Counted from the first letter of the stretch, positions 26,490-34,551 are shown. The stretch is 64,000 nt of DNA from Cryobacterium sp. BB307 (GCF_012274275.1 NZ_JAANZA010000001.1:62001-126000), one strand, 5' to 3'. Made by a program: numbers and translations. The notes: generated by a model from the letters alone, not told the origin.

Positions 26490-27848
26490 TTGTCATCCAC
26501 GACCGTCACACAAGCATCCGCACCAGCCAACTCCCGATCGCGCGTCATCCTCGCGAGCCTCATCGGCACCACGATCGAGTTCTACGACTTCTACGTCTAC
26601 GCGACTGCCGCAGTTCTCGTCTTCCCGCACCTCTTCTTCCCGGCCGGTGACGCCACCACCGCGCTGCTCTCCAGCTTCGCCGTCTTCGGCGCCGCGATGG
26701 TCGCCCGGCCCCTCGGCGCGATCTTCTTCGGACACCTCGGCGACAAGGTGGGCCGCAAGACCACGCTGGTCGCCGCACTGCTCACCATGGGCATCGCGAC
26801 GTTCCTGATCGGCCTGCTGCCGACCTACGCGATCGCCGGATGGTTCGCTCCGCTGCTGCTCGTGCTGCTGCGCCTCGCGCAGGGCTTCGCCCTCGGCGGC
26901 GAGTGGAGCGGTGCCGCACTCGTCGCGACCGAGAACGCCCCTGAGGGGAAGCGCGCCTGGTACGGCACCTTCCCGCAGCTCGGCGCCCCGCTCGGCTTCA
27001 TCATCGCCAACGGACTGTTCCTGATCATCGCCGCGCTGCTGCCGTCAGCTGACCCGTCGATGCCGTCGACGGCGTTCCTCGAGTGGGGTTGGCGCATCCC
27101 CTTCCTGTTCTCCGCTGTGATGGTCATCGTCGGCCTGTGGGTGCGGCTGCGGCTGGTCGAGTCGACCGCGTTCACCAAGACGGTCGAGTCCGGCAAGGTT
27201 GTCAAGCTGCCGCTGGCCGAGGTGTTCCGCAAGAACTGGAGGGAACTGGTCCTCGGCACGTTCTTCATGCTCGCCACCTACGTGCTGTTCTATCTGATGA
27301 CCACGTTCTCGCTGAGCTACGGGCGTGCGCCGATCGAGCCTGCGGACGCGACCCAGCTTCCAGGGCTCGGCTACAGCTACACGACCTTCGTGCTGATGAT
27401 GATCGTCGGCGTGGTCTTCTTCGGTATCTTCACCCTGGTCTCCGGACCGCTGGCCGACCGGTATGGCCGCCGCAAGACGCTCATCTGGGTGACGCTCGGC
27501 ATCATCGCGTTCGGCCTGGTGTGGGTGCCGCTGCTCGGTGCCGGCTTCGCCGGTGTCATGGCCTGGCTGATCATCGGGTTCACGCTCATGGGCATGACCT
27601 TCGGGCCGATGGGTGCGCTGCTGCCCGAGCTGTTCCCAACCAACGTGCGCTACACCGGATCAGGCATCTCGTACAACGTGAGCTCCATCCTTGGGGCAGC
27701 AGTCGCGCCGTTCATCGCGGTCTGGCTGTGGGGCGTCGCCGACGGAAGCCCGGTGCTGGTCGGGGTCTACCTCGCGGCATCCGGCGTCCTCACGCTCGTC
27801 TCGCTGCTGATCAGCAAGGAGACCCGCGACATCGACATCGACCGATAA
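26490..27848 (+). CDS. MFS transporter, metabolite:H+ symporter (MHS) family
   Basis: About 452 aa, 12 hydrophobic segments. GTTIEFYDFYVYATAAVLVFP (first helix), FGHLGDKVGRKTTL (loop 2-3) and GEWSGAALVATENAPEGKRAW are typical of the MHS group (ShiA, ProP, KgtP relatives). Start placed at TTG 26490, with GGAG 9 nt upstream; the frame opens earlier at TTG 26451. Imports an organic acid, osmolyte or similar solute with protons; substrate not readable. Confidence 0.88.
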   Translation: MSSTTVTQASAPANSRSRVILASLIGTTIEFYDFYVYATAAVLVFPHLFFPAGDATTALLSSFAVFGAAMVARPLGAIFFGHLGDKVGRKTTLVAALLTMGIATFLIGLLPTYAIAGWFAPLLLVLLRLAQGFALGGEWSGAALVATENAPEGKRAWYGTFPQLGAPLGFIIANGLFLIIAALLPSADPSMPSTAFLEWGWRIPFLFSAVMVIVGLWVRLRLVESTAFTKTVESGKVVKLPLAEVFRKNWRELVLGTFFMLATYVLFYLMTTFSLSYGRAPIEPADATQLPGLGYSYTTFVLMMIVGVVFFGIFTLVSGPLADRYGRRKTLIWVTLGIIAFGLVWVPLLGAGFAGVMAWLIIGFTLMGMTFGPMGALLPELFPTNVRYTGSGISYNVSSILGAAVAPFIAVWLWGVADGSPVLVGVYLAASGVLTLVSLLISKETRDIDIDR

Positions 27849-27858
27849 TGTTGGAGCC

Positions 27859-27969
27859 ATGAAGTTCAACGGCCCCCGCATCCTTCTCGCCCTCTGCACT
27901 CTCGCGGCACTCGCGCTGTTCGTACTGTGGGCGCTGAACGTGTTCCCGCTGGACAACCCGATCCTCTAG
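27859..27969 (+). CDS. 36-residue putative membrane peptide
   Basis: Short frame ATG 27859 to TAG 27969: a basic N terminus (MKFNGPR), one hydrophobic helix (ILLALCTLAALALFVLWALNVF) and a short polar tail. It starts 10 nt after the MHS transporter stop, with TTGGAG close by and also a TAATGT box 7 nt before the ATG, so either coupled or leaderless translation is possible. A perfect hairpin begins 6 nt after its stop. Single-helix topology and position suggest a real small protein, perhaps a partner of the transporter; no family recognised. Confidence 0.55.
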   Translation: MKFNGPRILLALCTLAALALFVLWALNVFPLDNPIL

Positions 27970-27975
27970 CAGCAC

Positions 27976-28014
27976 CGGAAGGCGCAAGGACCACCACGGT
28001 CCTTGCGCCTTCCG
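27976..28014 (+). terminator. Perfect 17-bp hairpin
   Basis: CGGAAGGCGCAAGGACC (27976-27992) pairs perfectly with 27998-28014 around a 5-nt loop ACCAC. Placed 6 nt after the small ORF and 22 nt before the next gene. There is no T-run, so termination may be Rho-assisted or the hairpin may protect the 3' end. Confidence 0.8.
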
Positions 28015-28035
28015 CATGTCTGGGAGGATTGAGGC

Positions 28036-28386
28036 ATGGAAATCGCGTACAACATCCTGCTCATCCTGCACTTCGTCGGTCTCGCCTCGCTGCTCGGAGG
28101 AGTGATGGTGCAGTTCCGGCCGCTTGCTGCTGGCAAAGCCGTTGTGAACCCGGCGATGTTCCACGGTGTACTCACTCAGCTGGTCACGGGCCTGCTGATG
28201 GTCGGTATCGCCGAGATGGGCGACGGCGACGTCAACCACATGAAGATCGGCATCAAGCTCGCGGTGCTGATCGTCATCACGGTGCTCGTGTTCATCTACC
28301 GGCGCCGGCAGAACGTCGCGTCGTGGGTCGTCTGGCTGATCGGCGCGCTGACCGTCGCCAACATCGCGATCGCGGTGCTGGTCTAG
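28036..28386 (+). CDS. Small integral membrane protein (conserved actinobacterial type)
   Basis: 116 aa with about four hydrophobic segments: residues 5-25 (NILLILHFVGLASLLGGVMV), 43-60, 70-90 and 96-116. GGGAGG lies 9 nt before ATG 28036. Overall pattern resembles conserved hypothetical membrane proteins of actinobacteria; function not known to me. Convergent with the ABC-2 permease gene, 13 bp away. Confidence 0.75.
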   Translation: MEIAYNILLILHFVGLASLLGGVMVQFRPLAAGKAVVNPAMFHGVLTQLVTGLLMVGIAEMGDGDVNHMKIGIKLAVLIVITVLVFIYRRRQNVASWVVWLIGALTVANIAIAVLV

Positions 28387-28399
28387 CTGTCCCCAGGCG

Positions 28400-29230
28400 T
28401 CACTCCAGGAAGAGCGCCTTCAGCCTGCGCGTCGTCAGGGTCAGCCCGACAACCACCATCACGACGTAGTAGAGCACGTGCCAGATCATCCCGCCGGTCA
28501 TGATCCCGGTGGTGAGTCCGCGCATCAGCTCGACGCCGTGCCACAGTGGCATCGCTTGAATGATCCACTGGATCCACTCCGGGTAGACGCTCAGCGGGTA
28601 GAAGGTCGCCGAGAACAGGAACATCGGCAGCAGGATGAAGTTGATCCAGTCCATCTGCTGGAACGTCTTCATGTAGCTCGTGATGCCCATCCCGAAGCTC
28701 GCGAAGCCGAAGGCGATCAGCAGCACGGCCGGTAGCGCCAGGATCGCGGTCCAGGACAGGTTCAGCCCGAGCACCTGCATCACGAGCATGAACCCGCAGG
28801 CGTAGGCGAGACCGCGCGCGAGCGCCATCATGATCTCGCCGAGCGCGACGTCGAACGGGCCGAGCGAAGTGGCGAGCATCCCGTCATACAGCTTGCCGAA
28901 GTTCATCTTGAAGAAGACGTTCCACGTCGAGTCGAAGATCGCGCCGTTCATGGCGGCGACCGCGAGCAGCGCCGGCGCGATGTACGCGGCGTATGGGATC
29001 TCCTGCCCGCCAGCGGTCTGGATCGTGCCGATGTACGCGCCCAACCCGATGCCCATCGCGAGCAGGTAGAAGACGGGCTCGAAGAAGCCGGATACGACAA
29101 TCAGCCAGTTCGAGCTCGCCGTGGCCTTCACAGCGCGCTCCATCACCGAGCGTGCGTTGCCCGCGTACAGCGACGGCAGCAGGAACGGACGGTTGACGTG
29201 CGCGACGGGTGGCGCCTCGATGGTTGTCAC
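28400..29230 (-). CDS. ABC-2 type transporter permease
   Basis: 276 aa, six hydrophobic segments; GLSTSLGP-like start is absent but LATSLGPFDVALGEIMMALARG and the C-terminal MFLFSATFYPLSVYPEWIQWIIQAMPLWHGVEL are the ABC-2 core. GTG 29230 overlaps the stop of the upstream permease by 4 bp. Third gene of a three-gene exporter (ATPase, permease, permease), the DrrAB/NodIJ-like layout. The likely substrate is a drug, polysaccharide or lipid; not determinable. Confidence 0.9.
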   Translation of the reverse strand: MTTIEAPPVAHVNRPFLLPSLYAGNARSVMERAVKATASSNWLIVVSGFFEPVFYLLAMGIGLGAYIGTIQTAGGQEIPYAAYIAPALLAVAAMNGAIFDSTWNVFFKMNFGKLYDGMLATSLGPFDVALGEIMMALARGLAYACGFMLVMQVLGLNLSWTAILALPAVLLIAFGFASFGMGITSYMKTFQQMDWINFILLPMFLFSATFYPLSVYPEWIQWIIQAMPLWHGVELMRGLTTGIMTGGMIWHVLYYVVMVVVGLTLTTRRLKALFLE

Positions 29231-30069
29231 TTGTTCAGCCTCCTCACCGCGAGTCGCTGGGCGACCACCCAGCCGATGACAGTCAGTGCGATCAGGTAGA
29301 TGACGTGCACGGCGGTGAGCCATCCGGGCTCGTCGAGGCCGTACGCAAACACGCGGGACAGCTCGACGCCATGCCACAGCGGTGAGATCCACCCGATCCA
29401 CTGCAGGAAGGACGGCAGCGTCTCGAGCGGGAAGAACGTGCCGGAGAACAGCGTCATCGGGATGACGCCGAAGCGCATCACGTAGTTGAACTGGCCGCGA
29501 TCCTCGTCGAGGTGGGTGGCGTAGGCCATGATGAGCGTGCCGACAGCCATCCCGGTGAGGGTCGCGACTGGAATGGTGAGCCAGCCGAGCGGGCTGGGGA
29601 CCGCGCCGAAGAGCAGCATGAACGCGTAGTAGACGATGCTCTGGCCGAGCATCCGGATGATGACCGCGTAGACGACGCCGTTGATGATCTGCTGGCCGGT
29701 GAGCGGGGCGGAGTTCATGCCGAAGAAGGTCGGGTTCCACTTGAACCCGAGCATGATCGGGTAGCTGAACTCCTCGGTGGCGGTGGTCAGTGCCGCGCTG
29801 CACAGCAGCGCTGGGGCGACGAAGACCAGGTAGGTGACCGCGGCCTGCTCGGAACCGACGTTCGCGTCGACGATGGTGGCGAGCCCGACGCCAAGCGCGT
29901 ACAGGTAGAGCAGCGGCGATCCGATGCCGGTCGCGATCATGGTCTGCAGGTAGGAGCGCATGACCATCAGCCGGTGCTCGGCGACGTACCAGCCGCCGAA
30001 TCGGCGCGGCTTCACACCGCCAGCGACGGCCTGTTCCTTGGCGCGCTCGAGGGAAACGTCGATGCTCAT
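29227..30069 (-). CDS. ABC-2 type transporter permease
   Basis: 280 aa, paralogous to the gene at 28400-29230; the two share FSGTFFPLETLPSFLQWIGWISPLWHGVEL-like C-terminal blocks. ATG 30069 overlaps the ATPase stop codon by 4 bp. The pair presumably forms a heterodimeric channel. Confidence 0.9.
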   Translation of the reverse strand: MSIDVSLERAKEQAVAGGVKPRRFGGWYVAEHRLMVMRSYLQTMIATGIGSPLLYLYALGVGLATIVDANVGSEQAAVTYLVFVAPALLCSAALTTATEEFSYPIMLGFKWNPTFFGMNSAPLTGQQIINGVVYAVIIRMLGQSIVYYAFMLLFGAVPSPLGWLTIPVATLTGMAVGTLIMAYATHLDEDRGQFNYVMRFGVIPMTLFSGTFFPLETLPSFLQWIGWISPLWHGVELSRVFAYGLDEPGWLTAVHVIYLIALTVIGWVVAQRLAVRRLNK

Positions 30070-30992
30070 TCGATCAAGCTTCTTCCGGTGAGCCGCAAGA
30101 ACACGTCCTCCAGGCTGGACCGGCGGACGAGCGAGGTGATCGGGTTCAACCCTGCCTCGGTCACGCGCTGCAGCTCAGCCTCGCCGTTGTCGCTGTAGAT
30201 CAGGATGCGGTCGGGCAGCACCTCGATGCGATCACCGATACCGGCGATCTGCTCGGCCACTGCGGCGTTGCGGTCGGAGCCGAAGCGCAGCTCGAGCACC
30301 TCGCGGGTCGAGTACTGGCGGATGAGCGACGCCGGAGTGCCCTCAGCCATGATCGACCCCTTGTCGATGACGACGAGTCGGTCGCACAGCTGCTCAGCCT
30401 CGTCCATGTAGTGGGTGGTGAGCACGAGGGTTGTGCCCTGCTCCTTGAGCCGGAACAACCGGTCCCAGAGCACGTGCCGCGCCTGCGGATCGAGACCGGT
30501 CGTCGGCTCGTCGAGCAGCAGGATGCGCGGGTTGTTGATCAGCGCGCGCGCGATGGTGAGGCGGCGCTTCATCCCGCCGGACAGGTCATCGACGCGGGAC
30601 TTCGCCTTGTCGGTGAGCTGGGCGAATTCGAGCAGCTCGTCCGCCTTCGGGCCGAGGTAGTTGCGCGGGAACCCGAAGTAGCGGCCGTAGATGATCAGGT
30701 TGTCGCGCACCTTGAGATCGGCATCGAGGTTGTCCGCCTGCGGCACGACCCCAAGCTGAGACCGGATTTCCGGACCGTTCTGGTTGGGGTCGAGCCCGAT
30801 GATCGACAGGTCGCCCGCGGTGCGCGTGGACACCGCACCGACCATGCGCATGGTGGTGGACTTGCCTGCACCGTTCGGTCCGAGGAAGCCAAAGGACTCA
30901 CCGGGCGCGATGTCGAAGGAAATCCCATCGACCGCCGGGAAATCCTTGTACTTCTTGACGAGATTCTTCGCGCTGATGACTGCTTCTGGCAC
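30066..30992 (-). CDS. ABC-2 exporter ATP-binding protein
   Basis: 308 aa with Walker A GPNGAGKSTTMRMVG, signature LSGGMKRRLTIARAL, Walker B RILLLDEPTTGLDPQ and H-loop LTTHYMDEAEQ, plus a C-terminal DrrA-type extension. Start GTG 30992, with a TATGCT box 8 nt upstream that suggests a leaderless mRNA; no ribosome binding site is present. Drives the two permeases encoded next. Confidence 0.94.
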   Translation of the reverse strand: MPEAVISAKNLVKKYKDFPAVDGISFDIAPGESFGFLGPNGAGKSTTMRMVGAVSTRTAGDLSIIGLDPNQNGPEIRSQLGVVPQADNLDADLKVRDNLIIYGRYFGFPRNYLGPKADELLEFAQLTDKAKSRVDDLSGGMKRRLTIARALINNPRILLLDEPTTGLDPQARHVLWDRLFRLKEQGTTLVLTTHYMDEAEQLCDRLVVIDKGSIMAEGTPASLIRQYSTREVLELRFGSDRNAAVAEQIAGIGDRIEVLPDRILIYSDNGEAELQRVTEAGLNPITSLVRRSSLEDVFLRLTGRSLIE

Positions 30993-31000
30993 GGGAGCCA

Positions 31001-31006
31001 AGCATA
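31001..31006 (-). promoter_or_regulatory. -10 element for the ABC-2 exporter operon
   Basis: TATGCT on the minus strand, 8 nt before GTG 30992. Confidence 0.4.
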
Positions 31007-31151
31007 GACTGCGGCACCGACATCCGCGTGACGCGCAGCTCGTGCTCTCGCCGCAGCATCCGCCTGCATGCCTCCGGCGAGACTGCGGAAACCTGCGCTT
31101 AGGGCGCTCAGAGCGCGGGTTCGTGCAGTTTCGCGGGTCCGATCGACGGCT

Positions 31152-31195
31152 GTCAACCTCGGTTGACGAGTGTGCGATTGTCAACTAAGGTTGAC
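31152..31195 (+). promoter_or_regulatory. Leaderless promoter overlapped by twin operator dyads
   Basis: Two 16-bp dyads, GTCAACCTCGGTTGAC (31152-31167, perfect) and GTCAACTAAGGTTGAC (31180-31195, one mismatch), lie 28 bp centre to centre. The first covers the -35 TTGACG (31163-31168), the second the -10 TAAGGT (31186-31191); the spacer is exactly 17 bp. Seven nt separate the -10 from ATG 31199, so the mRNA is probably leaderless. A repressor bound to both dyads would block this promoter; the downstream HTH protein is the obvious candidate. Confidence 0.75.
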
Positions 31196-31198
31196 GGC

Positions 31199-31429
31199 AT
31201 GTCCGAGCCGCTGCACACCGCGAGCGCCGAGCGGGAACCCAACCCGCTGACGGAGCTCCGGGCGCTCGCCGGGCGGCGCGAGGAACTCGCCGAGCTGCAC
31301 GCGAACCTCGACCGGGAGCAGGCGGCGCTGGTGCGCAAGGCGCGTAACGGCGGGTACGGCTGGCAGATGATCGCGAGCGCGCTCGGGGTCAGCAAGCAGG
31401 CGGTGCACAAGAAGTACGGACGCAGCTGA
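31199..31429 (+). CDS. Small helix-turn-helix protein
   Basis: 76 aa. A Glu/Arg/Ala-rich helical stretch (RREELAELHANLDREQAALVRKA, possible coiled coil for dimerisation) precedes YGWQMIASALGVSKQAVHKKYG, a helix-turn-helix with recognition helix near residues 60-72. The twin dyads in its promoter suggest autoregulation. The ABC exporter gene follows after 18 nt, so this protein may control it, a common arrangement for drug-efflux operons. Named family not recognised. Confidence 0.75.
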   Translation: MSEPLHTASAEREPNPLTELRALAGRREELAELHANLDREQAALVRKARNGGYGWQMIASALGVSKQAVHKKYGRS

Positions 31430-31447
31430 AACGATGGAAGAGAGACG

Positions 31448-33340
31448 ATGAGCACCACGAATGCCCGGCCGGGGCGACGCAGGAACAAGGACGTGCCGGA
31501 GGGTCCCCGCGCCAAGTTCTCGCAGCTGCTGCCGTACATCCTCGCCCACAAGGGCGTCGTGGCCGGGGTGATCGGGCTGAGCATCGTCGGGGCAGCCGCA
31601 TCCCTCGCGCAACCGCTGCTCGTGGCCCAGGTGATCGCGCTGGTCGAGCAGGAGCGGGATCTCGGCTCGCTGATCTGGTGGCTGGCCGCGCTCGTGGTCG
31701 CCGCGGCGGTGATCAGCGGATTCCAGCACTACCTGCTGCAGCGCACCGGAACCGGCATCGTGCTGGACGCGCGCCGCTCCCTCGTGCGCCGGATGCTTCA
31801 CCTGCCGATCAGCCAATTCGACACCCGCCGCACCGGCGACCTGGTCTCCCGGGTCGGCAGCGACACCACCATGCTCTACGCGGTGATGACGCAGGGCCTC
31901 GTCGACGCGGTCGGCGGCGCGCTGATCTTCGTCGGCGCTCTGATCGCCATGCTCATCCTCGACGCGGTGCTGCTGGGCATCACCCTGCTCGTCATCGCGA
32001 TCGCGTTGGCGCTCGTGATCGGGCTGAGCTCGCGCATCCGGGTCGTCAGCCAGAAGCAGCAGCGCAAGGTCGGCGACCTCGCGGCCAGTGTCGAGCGGGC
32101 GGTGAGCGCGATCCGCACGGTGCGCGCGGCGAACGCGACCGAGCGGGAAGCGGATGCGATCGATGAGGAGGCGCGCGGCGCCTACCGGATGGGCATCCAG
32201 CTCGCGAAGGTGTCGGCATTGGTGGTGCCGGTGGCGGGCATCGCGCTGCAGGTAACGTTCCTGACCATCATCGGCGTCGGCGGGTACCGGGTCGCCACCG
32301 GGGACATCACGCTGGCGACGCTGGTGTCGTTCATCCTGTTCCTGTTCCTGATGATCGGCCCGCTCGGGCAGGCGTTCGGCGCGATCACGTCAGTGAGTCA
32401 GGCGCTCGGCGCGCTCGGCCGCATCCAGGAGATCATCGACCTGCCGAGCGAGACCGAGGCGGATGCCGGGATCGTGCCGGCCGCGGCGATCGAGACCGAC
32501 GACGTGATCCGCTTCGAGGACGTGTCGTTCGCGTACCCGGCCGCGCCTCCGGCTGACGGTGCCGCGACATCCCCGTCGGTTGACGGCGCTTCGAACTCCA
32601 CTCCGCTGGTTGAGGGATCGCGAAGCGATCGTCTCGAAACCAGCCCCGACAGCGACCCCCGCCCCGTCCTCCACAACATCTCCTTCACCGCCCCGCGCGG
32701 CAAGCGCACCGCGCTGGTGGGGCCATCCGGTGCCGGGAAGTCCACCATCCTGGCGCTCATCGAGCGGTTCTACGACCCGACCTCCGGGGTGATCCGGTTC
32801 GGCGGGGTGGACATCCGCGGCCTCGACCGCACGGAGCTGCGGTCGCAGATCGGCTATGTCGAGCAGGATGCTCCGGTGCTGGCCGGCTCGCTGCGCGACA
32901 ACCTGCTGCTTGCCGCTCCGGATGCGTCGGATGCCGATTGCGTCGAGGTGCTGCGCTCGGTCAACCTGACCGGTGTGCTCGAGCGCGACGAGCGCGGGCT
33001 GGACGCGCCGGTCGGCGAGGACGGTGTGATGCTGTCCGGCGGTGAGCGTCAGCGGCTCGCGATCGCGCGGACCCTGCTGGCCGCGCCGCCGGTGCTGCTG
33101 CTGGACGAGTCGACGTCCTCGCTCGACGGGCTCAACGAGAGACTGCTGCGGGACGCGATCGACGCCGTTGCGCAGAACCGCACGCTGATCGTGATCGCGC
33201 ACCGGTTGTCGACGGTGGTCGACTCGGACCAGATCGTCGTGGTCGAGGCCGGGCGGGTGGTCGGTGTCGGCACGCACGACGAGCTGGTCGACTCGACACC
33301 GCTGTACCGGGCGCTCGCGGAGCACCAGCTGCTCGCCTGA
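31448..33340 (+). CDS. ABC transporter, fused permease and ATPase (MdlB/LmrA-like exporter)
   Basis: 630 aa half-transporter. Six membrane segments fill residues about 25-325; the nucleotide-binding domain has Walker A LVGPSGAGKSTILALIERF, Q-loop YVEQDAPVL, signature MLSGGERQRLAIARTLL, Walker B VLLLDESTSSLD and the H-loop IVIAHRLSTV. A non-domain segment of about 35 residues (about 369-405) interrupts the start of the ATPase domain and includes PLVEGSRSDRLETS, encoded by an in-frame REP-like element (32606-32643). ATG 31448 has GGAAGAGAG upstream. Works as a homodimer exporting an unknown lipophilic compound. Confidence 0.93.
   Translation: MSTTNARPGRRRNKDVPEGPRAKFSQLLPYILAHKGVVAGVIGLSIVGAAASLAQPLLVAQVIALVEQERDLGSLIWWLAALVVAAAVISGFQHYLLQRTGTGIVLDARRSLVRRMLHLPISQFDTRRTGDLVSRVGSDTTMLYAVMTQGLVDAVGGALIFVGALIAMLILDAVLLGITLLVIAIALALVIGLSSRIRVVSQKQQRKVGDLAASVERAVSAIRTVRAANATEREADAIDEEARGAYRMGIQLAKVSALVVPVAGIALQVTFLTIIGVGGYRVATGDITLATLVSFILFLFLMIGPLGQAFGAITSVSQALGALGRIQEIIDLPSETEADAGIVPAAAIETDDVIRFEDVSFAYPAAPPADGAATSPSVDGASNSTPLVEGSRSDRLETSPDSDPRPVLHNISFTAPRGKRTALVGPSGAGKSTILALIERFYDPTSGVIRFGGVDIRGLDRTELRSQIGYVEQDAPVLAGSLRDNLLLAAPDASDADCVEVLRSVNLTGVLERDERGLDAPVGEDGVMLSGGERQRLAIARTLLAAPPVLLLDESTSSLDGLNERLLRDAIDAVAQNRTLIVIAHRLSTVVDSDQIVVVEAGRVVGVGTHDELVDSTPLYRALAEHQLLA
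32606..32643 (+). repeat. REP-like element (family E) inside an ABC exporter gene
   Basis: GCTGGTTGAGGGATCGCG followed by AAGCGATCGTCTCGAAACCAGC; inner stem GATCGC/GCGATC with GAA loop, outer arms GCTGGTT/AACCAGC. It is read in the one frame without a stop (CTG GTT GAG GGA ...) as PLVEGSRSDRLETS. Same orientation and frame as the copy in the FAH-RraA gene at 53055-53094. Confidence 0.9.
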
Positions 33341-33376
33341 CCCTTGCACCGTCGCCCGCTTGTGGCCTAGCAGTTC

Positions 33377-33432
33377 CGAGGGGTCGCAAACTGCCCTTCG
33401 TGCGCCCAGGAAGGGCTCTTTTCGACCCCTCG
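33377..33432. repeat. Palindrome family B, copy 2
   Basis: Outer arms CGAGGGGTCG/CGACCCCTCG and inner arms GCCCTTC/GAAGGGC around a GTGCGCCCA loop. Lies 37 nt after the ABC exporter stop. Confidence 0.8.
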
Positions 33433-33446
33433 GGGGCGGTGTGTGG

Positions 33447-33505
33447 CGAGTTGCCCACTTTCGCCCCCTTTCAGGCGCAAAACCGGGGCGGAACTAGGCA
33501 ACTCG
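33447..33505. repeat. Palindrome family A, copy 3
   Basis: CGAGTTGCCCACTTTCGCCCC (33447-33467) faces its imperfect complement at 33485-33505. It sits between two family B copies. Confidence 0.75.
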
Positions 33506-33525
33506 AGGTCAGCGCCCGAACCTCG

Positions 33526-33582
33526 CGAGGGGTCGAAAACTGCCCTTCGTGCGCCCCGGAAGGCCTCTTTTCGACCTCTCAG
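33526..33582. repeat. Palindrome family B, copy 3
   Basis: Nearly the same as copy 2 (145 bp away), with inner arms GCCCTTC and GGAAGGCC and a changed outer arm (CGACCTCTC). The 272-bp spacer between the ABC exporter and the methyltransferase gene is almost wholly made of these three palindromes; nothing else is seen in it. Confidence 0.75.
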
Positions 33583-33612
33583 GGTCGACCTACGGCTAGC
33601 GAATGCGCGCGG

Positions 33613-34404
33613 CTACTCGCCGACCGCCCACATGGCGACGGCGGCCGCCGCGGCGACATTCAGCGAGTCGATGCCGTGCCGCATCGGGATCTGCACGACA
33701 GTGTCCGCCGCGGCGATCGCATCCGGGGTCAGCCCGTCCCCCTCGGTGCCGAGCACGAGCGCCAGCCGCTCGGGCGGTGCAAACTCGCGCAGGCTGACAG
33801 CATCGTCGGTCAGGGCGAGCGCTGCAAGGTGGAATCCGGATGCGGTGAGCAGCTCGCGCGTGGACGCCCAGTCGCCGACCCGCGTCCACGGCACCTGCAG
33901 CACGGTGCCCATGCTGACCCGGATAGCGCGACGGTAGAACGGGTCTGAGCAGCGCGGGGTGATGAGCACCGCGTCCGCGCCGATTCCCGCGACCGAGCGG
34001 AAGATCGCGCCGACGTTGGTGGGCGCGACGACGTTCTCGAGGATCACCACGCGGCTGGCGGCTGCAAGCAGCTGCTCCGGGGCTGGCAGCGGCGGACGGT
34101 GCACGGACGCGATCAGCCCGCGATGCAGGGCGTACCCGGTCAACTCGGCGAGCAGCTCGCCCGGCCCGGAGAACACCGGCACGTCGTCACCAACCAGGGC
34201 GACGGCCTCGTGGACAGTGCCGCCGAGAGCGAGCACCGATCGGGGACGGTGGCCGGCACGCAGTCCCCGTTCCAGCACGAGCGCCGACTCGGCGATGTAC
34301 AGCCCGTGCCCCGTGCCGCGTGCCTTCTTCAGTGCGACATCGTTCGCGCGCGTAAAGTCGGCCAGGCGCGGGTCGGAGAGGTCCGTGATGTCGATGACCG
34401 GCAT
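33613..34404 (-). CDS. SpoU/TrmH family RNA 2'-O-methyltransferase
   Basis: 263 aa. An N-terminal substrate-binding domain (YIAESALVLERGLRAG) precedes the SPOUT knot: ILENVVAPTNVGAIFRSVAGIGADAVL (motif 1), LALVLGTEGDGL (motif 2) and IPMRHGIDSLNVAAAAAVAMWA (motif 3). Start chosen at ATG 34404 (MPVIDITDLSDPRLADF), the usual N terminus for actinobacterial members, with GGAAG 9 nt upstream; the frame extends to GTG 34431. Likely modifies rRNA or tRNA ribose; target unknown. Confidence 0.9.
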   Translation of the reverse strand: MPVIDITDLSDPRLADFTRANDVALKKARGTGHGLYIAESALVLERGLRAGHRPRSVLALGGTVHEAVALVGDDVPVFSGPGELLAELTGYALHRGLIASVHRPPLPAPEQLLAAASRVVILENVVAPTNVGAIFRSVAGIGADAVLITPRCSDPFYRRAIRVSMGTVLQVPWTRVGDWASTRELLTASGFHLAALALTDDAVSLREFAPPERLALVLGTEGDGLTPDAIAAADTVVQIPMRHGIDSLNVAAAAAVAMWAVGE

Positions 34405-34456
34405 CCGACCAGTCTTCCGCACCCCATTCACGCTCCCTGCTCATCGATGCTCCGGT

Positions 34457-34498
34457 TTGTTATCGATGCGCCTGCTGTAAAGGGCGCATCAATAACAA
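34457..34498. repeat. Palindrome family D in a divergent promoter region
   Basis: TTGTTATCGATGCGCC (34457-34472) faces GGCGCATCAATAACAA (34483-34498), one mismatch, 10-nt loop. Unlike the other palindromes it sits between two divergent starts, so it is not a terminator for either; it may be an operator or an inserted element. Confidence 0.6.
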
Positions 34499-34551
34499 GC
34501 GGGCACATTCGTTCGGGCGCTGACCGCCGGGGACTCTGTCAGCATGGATGC

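Noticed and set aside
33377-33582. Possible CRISPR array from repeated units
   Set aside because: The units are palindromes of two families in alternation, not direct repeats with uniform spacers, and no cas gene is present.
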